Source of the DNA: Clostridiales bacterium
GTDB taxonomy: Bacteria; Bacillota; Clostridia; Christensenellales; Aristaeellaceae
DNA length: 7,379 bases
Assembly (NCBI GenBank): GCA_012522875.1
Contig: JAAYJP010000091.1
Location: 1-7,379 of the forward strand
Direction of reading: 5' to 3'
Below are positions 4,348-7,379 of the stretch, piece after piece. The position numbers and the translations under genes were made by a program. The stretch's first letter is position 1. Every line of letters starts with the position of its first letter. The notes beneath the pieces were generated by a model. It ran no database searches. It was not told the DNA's origin and saw nothing but the letters and a program-made list of their open reading frames with translations.

Positions 4348-6984
4348 ATGAAGCACTATCTTGAAGCCGCGGAAGCGGTGCTCAAGGAGGTTGCCAGCCA
4401 GCAAATGGGCCTCAGCCACCAGGAAGCCCAGGAACGCTTGGCGCGGGATGGGAAGAACAAATTGGCCGAGGCCGATAAAGCCACCCTCCTTGAGCGTTTT
4501 TTTGCGCAGCTCAAGGATCCCATGCTGCTTATCCTGATGGCGGCTGCCCTTGTATCAGGCGTCACCAGCCTGATGTCGGGCCATTCGTTAACGGATGTGT
4601 TTATTATTATGGCAGTGGTGCTGCTAAACGCCATTCTGGGTGTTTACCAGGAAAACAAGGCGGATAAAGCCATTGAAGCCCTGCAAAGCATGAGCGCGGC
4701 AGCATCCAATGTGCTGCGCGATGGACATATCCGCCAGGTGTTGACGGAGGAACTGGTTAAAGGCGATGTGGTGCTGCTGGAAGCAGGCACGGCGGTGCCG
4801 GCCGACTGCCGCATCATCGAAAACGCAAGCCTTCAGGTGGAAGAAGCGGCCCTGACCGGTGAATCTGTGCCCGTTTACAAGCAGACGGAGAAATTATCCA
4901 CTGATAATGGAGACATACCGCTGGGCGACCGGAGAAACATGTGCTACATGGGCTCCACCGTGGTGTATGGCCGCGGGCGTGCCGTGGTGGTGGCCACGGG
5001 CATGGAGACGGAAATGGGCAAGATTGCCCAGGCCATCACCCAGACAGTGGAAGGCCAGACACCTCTTCAGATCAAGCTGGGACAATTAAGCAAGGTCCTA
5101 AGTTACCTGGTGCTGGGAATTTCCGCTTTTATCTTCATCTTCAGCCTGATTCGCAACCAGGACTTTGAGATGGAGGCCATTCTGGAGACTTTCATGATTG
5201 CTGTGTCGCTGGCAGTGGCCGCCATTCCTGAGGGTCTGGCTACGGTGGTAACCATCGTGCTCTCGGTGGGTGTTACCAACATGAGCCACCGCAATGCCAT
5301 CATCAGGAAGCTTACAGCGGTGGAAACACTTGGGTCCACCCAGATCATCTGCTCTGACAAAACCGGCACCCTGACGCAAAACAAGATGACAGTGGTTGAC
5401 ACTTACACGGCAGACGAGAAACTGCTTGGAACCGCCATGGCCCTGGCTTCGGACTCGGAACTGGAGGAGGGCAAGGCCGTAGGCGAACCCACGGAAAACG
5501 CGCTGGTGATGTATGCTGCTTCTCTGGGCCTGCCAAAGCCCGCTCTCAAGGACGCTATGCCCCGCGTGGGTGAGGCGCCCTTTGACTCTGTCCGTAAGCG
5601 GATGAGTACCCTGGTGCGCGGCGAAGAGGGTACCATACGCCAGTTTACAAAGGGCGCGCCGGATGCGCTGCTGCGCCACTGCAGCGCCTACTGGGATGGT
5701 AATGAGTCGCGTCCTATGACTGATGAAAAGCGCCAGGAAATCCTTGAGGAAAACAAGGCCATGGCCAACCGGGCCCTGCGTGTGCTGGGTGCGGCCTTCA
5801 GGGACTGGGAAACGATGCCTGAGGATCAGAAACACCAGCATCTCGAGCAGGGGCTTACCTTTGTGGGCCTCACAGGCATGCTTGACCCCATCAGGCCGGA
5901 GGTGGTGCCCGCCATTCAGGAGTGCAAGGACGCCGGCATCAGGCCCATCATGATAACAGGTGACCATAGAGACACCGCAGTGGCTATCGCCAAAGACCTG
6001 AACATGATCACAAGCGACCGGCAGGCTATTACCGGCTCACAGCTGGATAAACTCTCCGATGAGGAGTTTGGCCAGACCATCGGCGAGTACTCCGTTTACG
6101 CCCGGGTTCAGCCGGAGCACAAGGTACGCATCGTCACCGCCTGGCAGGACAACGGCAAGGTGACCGCCATGACAGGCGACGGGGTCAACGATGCGCCCTC
6201 AATCAAGAAGGCAGACATCGGTGTGGGCATGGGCATTACCGGCACGGATGTGACCAAAAATGTGGCGGACATGGTTTTGGCGGATGATAACTTCGCCTCG
6301 ATTGTGCACGCTGTGGAGGAAGGCCGGCGCATCTATGACAACATCAGAAAGGCCATACAATTCCTTCTGTCGTCAAACCTCTCTGAGGTAATCTCCATCT
6401 TTGTGGCCACCATGCTCGGATTTGTTATCCTACGCCCGGCACATCTCCTTTGGATCAATGTCATCACGGATACCTTCCCGGCACTTTCTCTGGGCTTTGA
6501 GGCTCCGGACAATGATGTGATGCGGCGCCAGCCACGGGAGAAAAACGAAGGAGTTTTTGCGCGCGGACTGGGAGTGGATGCAGTCTATCAGGGCGTAATG
6601 GTGGCGGTGCTGACGCTTGCGGCGTACTATATCGGTCATTTTATAGAATCAGGGAAATGGGAGTTTGTCACCTCTGAGGACGGCATCACCATGGCCTTCC
6701 TCACCATGAGCATGGCGGAGGTGTTCCATTCCCTGAATATGCGATCTCAGCGGGGGTCCATTTTCACGCTCAACACCCACAATAAGTATCTGTATATCGC
6801 CATGGGCGTTTCATTCCTGTTGACCGTGGCCGTCATCTATGTTCCTTTCCTGAGGCAGGCCTTCAAATTTGAGCATATCAGCGCCTATGAGTTCAGCATA
6901 TCGATGCTGCTGGCTATTTCCGTTATCCCAATCGTAGAAATCGTGAAGCTTTTCCAGCGCAAGTTTGGGAAAAAGCACCAGTAA
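4348..6984 (+). CDS. Calcium-transporting P-type ATPase (P2A, SERCA-like)
   Basis: An integral membrane pump that uses ATP to export Ca2+, with a phosphorylated aspartate intermediate. The 878-residue product has the full length of bacterial Ca2+ pumps (about 880-900). Actuator domain: TGES at 170-173. Phosphorylation site: SDKTGT with Asp337. Nucleotide domain: KGAPD at 435-439. Then DPIRPEV at 513-519, TGDH at 537-540 and TGDGVNDAP at 609-617. Ten membrane spans fit at roughly 57-78, 80-102, 248-268, 279-309, 671-692, 695-717, 741-765, 781-798, 812-835 and 845-869. Ca2+ ligands of SERCA have visible counterparts: the VAAIPEGL segment with Glu295 (SERCA Glu309), Asn677 and Glu680 (Asn768, Glu771), Asn704, Thr707, Asp708 (Asn796, Thr799, Asp800), and Glu791 (Glu908). 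There is no cleaved signal peptide. It has its own promoter and terminator, so it is monocistronic and divergent from mrfA. Transport of Mn2+ as well cannot be excluded. Confidence 0.93.
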   Translation: MKHYLEAAEAVLKEVASQQMGLSHQEAQERLARDGKNKLAEADKATLLERFFAQLKDPMLLILMAAALVSGVTSLMSGHSLTDVFIIMAVVLLNAILGVYQENKADKAIEALQSMSAAASNVLRDGHIRQVLTEELVKGDVVLLEAGTAVPADCRIIENASLQVEEAALTGESVPVYKQTEKLSTDNGDIPLGDRRNMCYMGSTVVYGRGRAVVVATGMETEMGKIAQAITQTVEGQTPLQIKLGQLSKVLSYLVLGISAFIFIFSLIRNQDFEMEAILETFMIAVSLAVAAIPEGLATVVTIVLSVGVTNMSHRNAIIRKLTAVETLGSTQIICSDKTGTLTQNKMTVVDTYTADEKLLGTAMALASDSELEEGKAVGEPTENALVMYAASLGLPKPALKDAMPRVGEAPFDSVRKRMSTLVRGEEGTIRQFTKGAPDALLRHCSAYWDGNESRPMTDEKRQEILEENKAMANRALRVLGAAFRDWETMPEDQKHQHLEQGLTFVGLTGMLDPIRPEVVPAIQECKDAGIRPIMITGDHRDTAVAIAKDLNMITSDRQAITGSQLDKLSDEEFGQTIGEYSVYARVQPEHKVRIVTAWQDNGKVTAMTGDGVNDAPSIKKADIGVGMGITGTDVTKNVADMVLADDNFASIVHAVEEGRRIYDNIRKAIQFLLSSNLSEVISIFVATMLGFVILRPAHLLWINVITDTFPALSLGFEAPDNDVMRRQPREKNEGVFARGLGVDAVYQGVMVAVLTLAAYYIGHFIESGKWEFVTSEDGITMAFLTMSMAEVFHSLNMRSQRGSIFTLNTHNKYLYIAMGVSFLLTVAVIYVPFLRQAFKFEHISAYEFSISMLLAISVIPIVEIVKLFQRKFGKKHQ

Positions 6985-6992
6985 GCAAACAT

Positions 6993-7028
6993 AAAAGGGA
7001 GGGGTGCCCGATTGCGCCCCTCCCTTTT
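6993..7028. terminator. Bidirectional intrinsic terminator between the Ca2+ ATPase and the peptidoglycan-binding gene
   Basis: AAAAGGGAGGGG (6993-7004) pairs perfectly with CCCCTCCCTTTT (7017-7028). The inner bases T7005-G7016 (wobble), G7006-C7015 and C7007-G7014 extend the stem to 15 bp around a 6-base loop. On the plus strand it starts 8 bases after the ATPase stop and ends in TTTTGC. On the minus strand it starts 9 bases after the convergent gene's stop and ends in TTTTATGTTT, a better U-rich tail. One hairpin therefore appears to serve both genes. Confidence 0.85.
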
Positions 7029-7037
7029 GCACTGCCC

Positions 7038-7379
7038 TCATGGATTATAGGCTGGCTCACCCTCCTGGGTTGGCATTGGCGTGCTTGTTGCCTTTGGACC
7101 AGCGGGGACTGCCTGAGGGTCAAAAAGCCTGGAAAGGGTGAGGGAACCAGCCATGCCGTCCGCCTCCAGGCCGTTCTGAGCCTGAAAGAGGGAAATGGCT
7201 TCCTGGGTAGCCCGGCCAAACTGCCCGTCCAATTCCCCCTGATAGTAACCGAGAACCGTTAGGCGCTCCTGCAGCTGGATTACTTCAGGGCCGATGGACC
7301 CCATGCGAAAAAGGGCATCAGTGGCTCTGAAACTGAGCACTGGCGGTGACAGGGTGGGCTTTTCTGTGGTGGCAAGCAG
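7038..7379 (-). CDS. Peptidoglycan-binding domain protein, C-terminal part (5' end outside window)
   Basis: The minus-strand frame is open from the right edge to TGA at 7040-7038, giving 113 visible residues. A GTG at 7340 could serve as a start, but the frame continues beyond it without a stop, so the true start is probably outside. Residues 29-86 of the visible part form one PG_binding_1 (three-helix) domain: G-x-x-G-PEVIQLQERL, VLGYYQGELDGQFG, ATQEAISLFQAQNG, LEADGMAGSLTLSRLF. Such domains bind cell-wall peptidoglycan and are usually attached to a lytic or processing enzyme, which would lie upstream here. The domain is followed by a Pro/Thr-rich 28-residue tail (FDPQAVPAGPKATSTP...) with no further domain. 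The enzyme activity cannot be named from this piece. Gaps before the domain (PTLSPPV) suggest a linker, so more than one repeat is possible. Confidence 0.85.
   Translation of the reverse strand: MLATTEKPTLSPPVLSFRATDALFRMGSIGPEVIQLQERLTVLGYYQGELDGQFGRATQEAISLFQAQNGLEADGMAGSLTLSRLFDPQAVPAGPKATSTPMPTQEGEPAYNP

Noticed and set aside
5098..5967. 289-codon minus-strand open frame opposite the Ca2+ ATPase
   Set aside because: It is entirely antisense to the conserved pump catalytic region, with a His/Gly-rich, low-plausibility translation. It is explained by codon bias of the real gene.
1..7379. Mobile element, CRISPR, toxin-antitoxin or defence system
   Set aside because: All coding space is taken by conserved core-type genes. 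I found no direct-repeat array, no terminal inverted repeats with target duplication, no transposase or integrase motif, and no small paired toxin/antitoxin genes.

Overview
The window looks like chromosomal, housekeeping-type sequence from a moderately GC-rich Firmicute of the Clostridia. GC is in the high fifties by eye. The evidence for the assignment is strong purine-rich Shine-Dalgarno sequences, TTG/GTG starts, a MrfA (YprA)-type repair helicase, and a clostridial-style peptidoglycan-binding repeat. No genus can be named from this sequence alone. I see no mobile element, tRNA, rRNA, CRISPR array or phage gene. Nothing here amounts to a clearly new system; the points of interest are local (regulatory DNA, gene coupling, pump chemistry).

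Left part (1-1091, + strand): the 3' end of holA (DNA polymerase III delta subunit) overlaps the start of rsmG (16S rRNA m7G methyltransferase). The two are probably one transcript entering from the left.

Middle (1088-4098, - strand): a two-gene operon is read right to left. A MrfA-type DEAH helicase of 759 residues comes first, and its stop lies two bases before the GTG start of a TrmH/SpoU-family RNA methyltransferase. The methyltransferase and rsmG converge and share one TTAA palindrome that gives both stop codons, so there is no spacer between them.

Divergent control region (4099-4347, 249 bp): this holds a good sigma-A-like promoter for the helicase operon (TTGTGA-17-TATACT, with extended TG) and one for the next gene (TTGACA-17-TACGAT). 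An 11-bp inverted repeat lies between them and touches the helicase -35 box. The mRNA leader of the + strand gene is about 94 nt and has some pairing potential around its ribosome binding site.

Right part (4348-6984, + strand): a complete P2A-type Ca2+-transporting ATPase of 878 residues, ending at a strong hairpin terminator (6993-7028) that serves both strands. The convergent gene beyond it (7038 to the right edge, - strand) encodes the C-terminal part of a protein with a peptidoglycan-binding domain; its start is outside the window.

The genes do not form one pathway. They are DNA replication (HolA), rRNA/RNA methylation (RsmG, TrmH family), DNA damage repair (MrfA), cation export (Ca2+ pump) and cell-wall binding, placed side by side.
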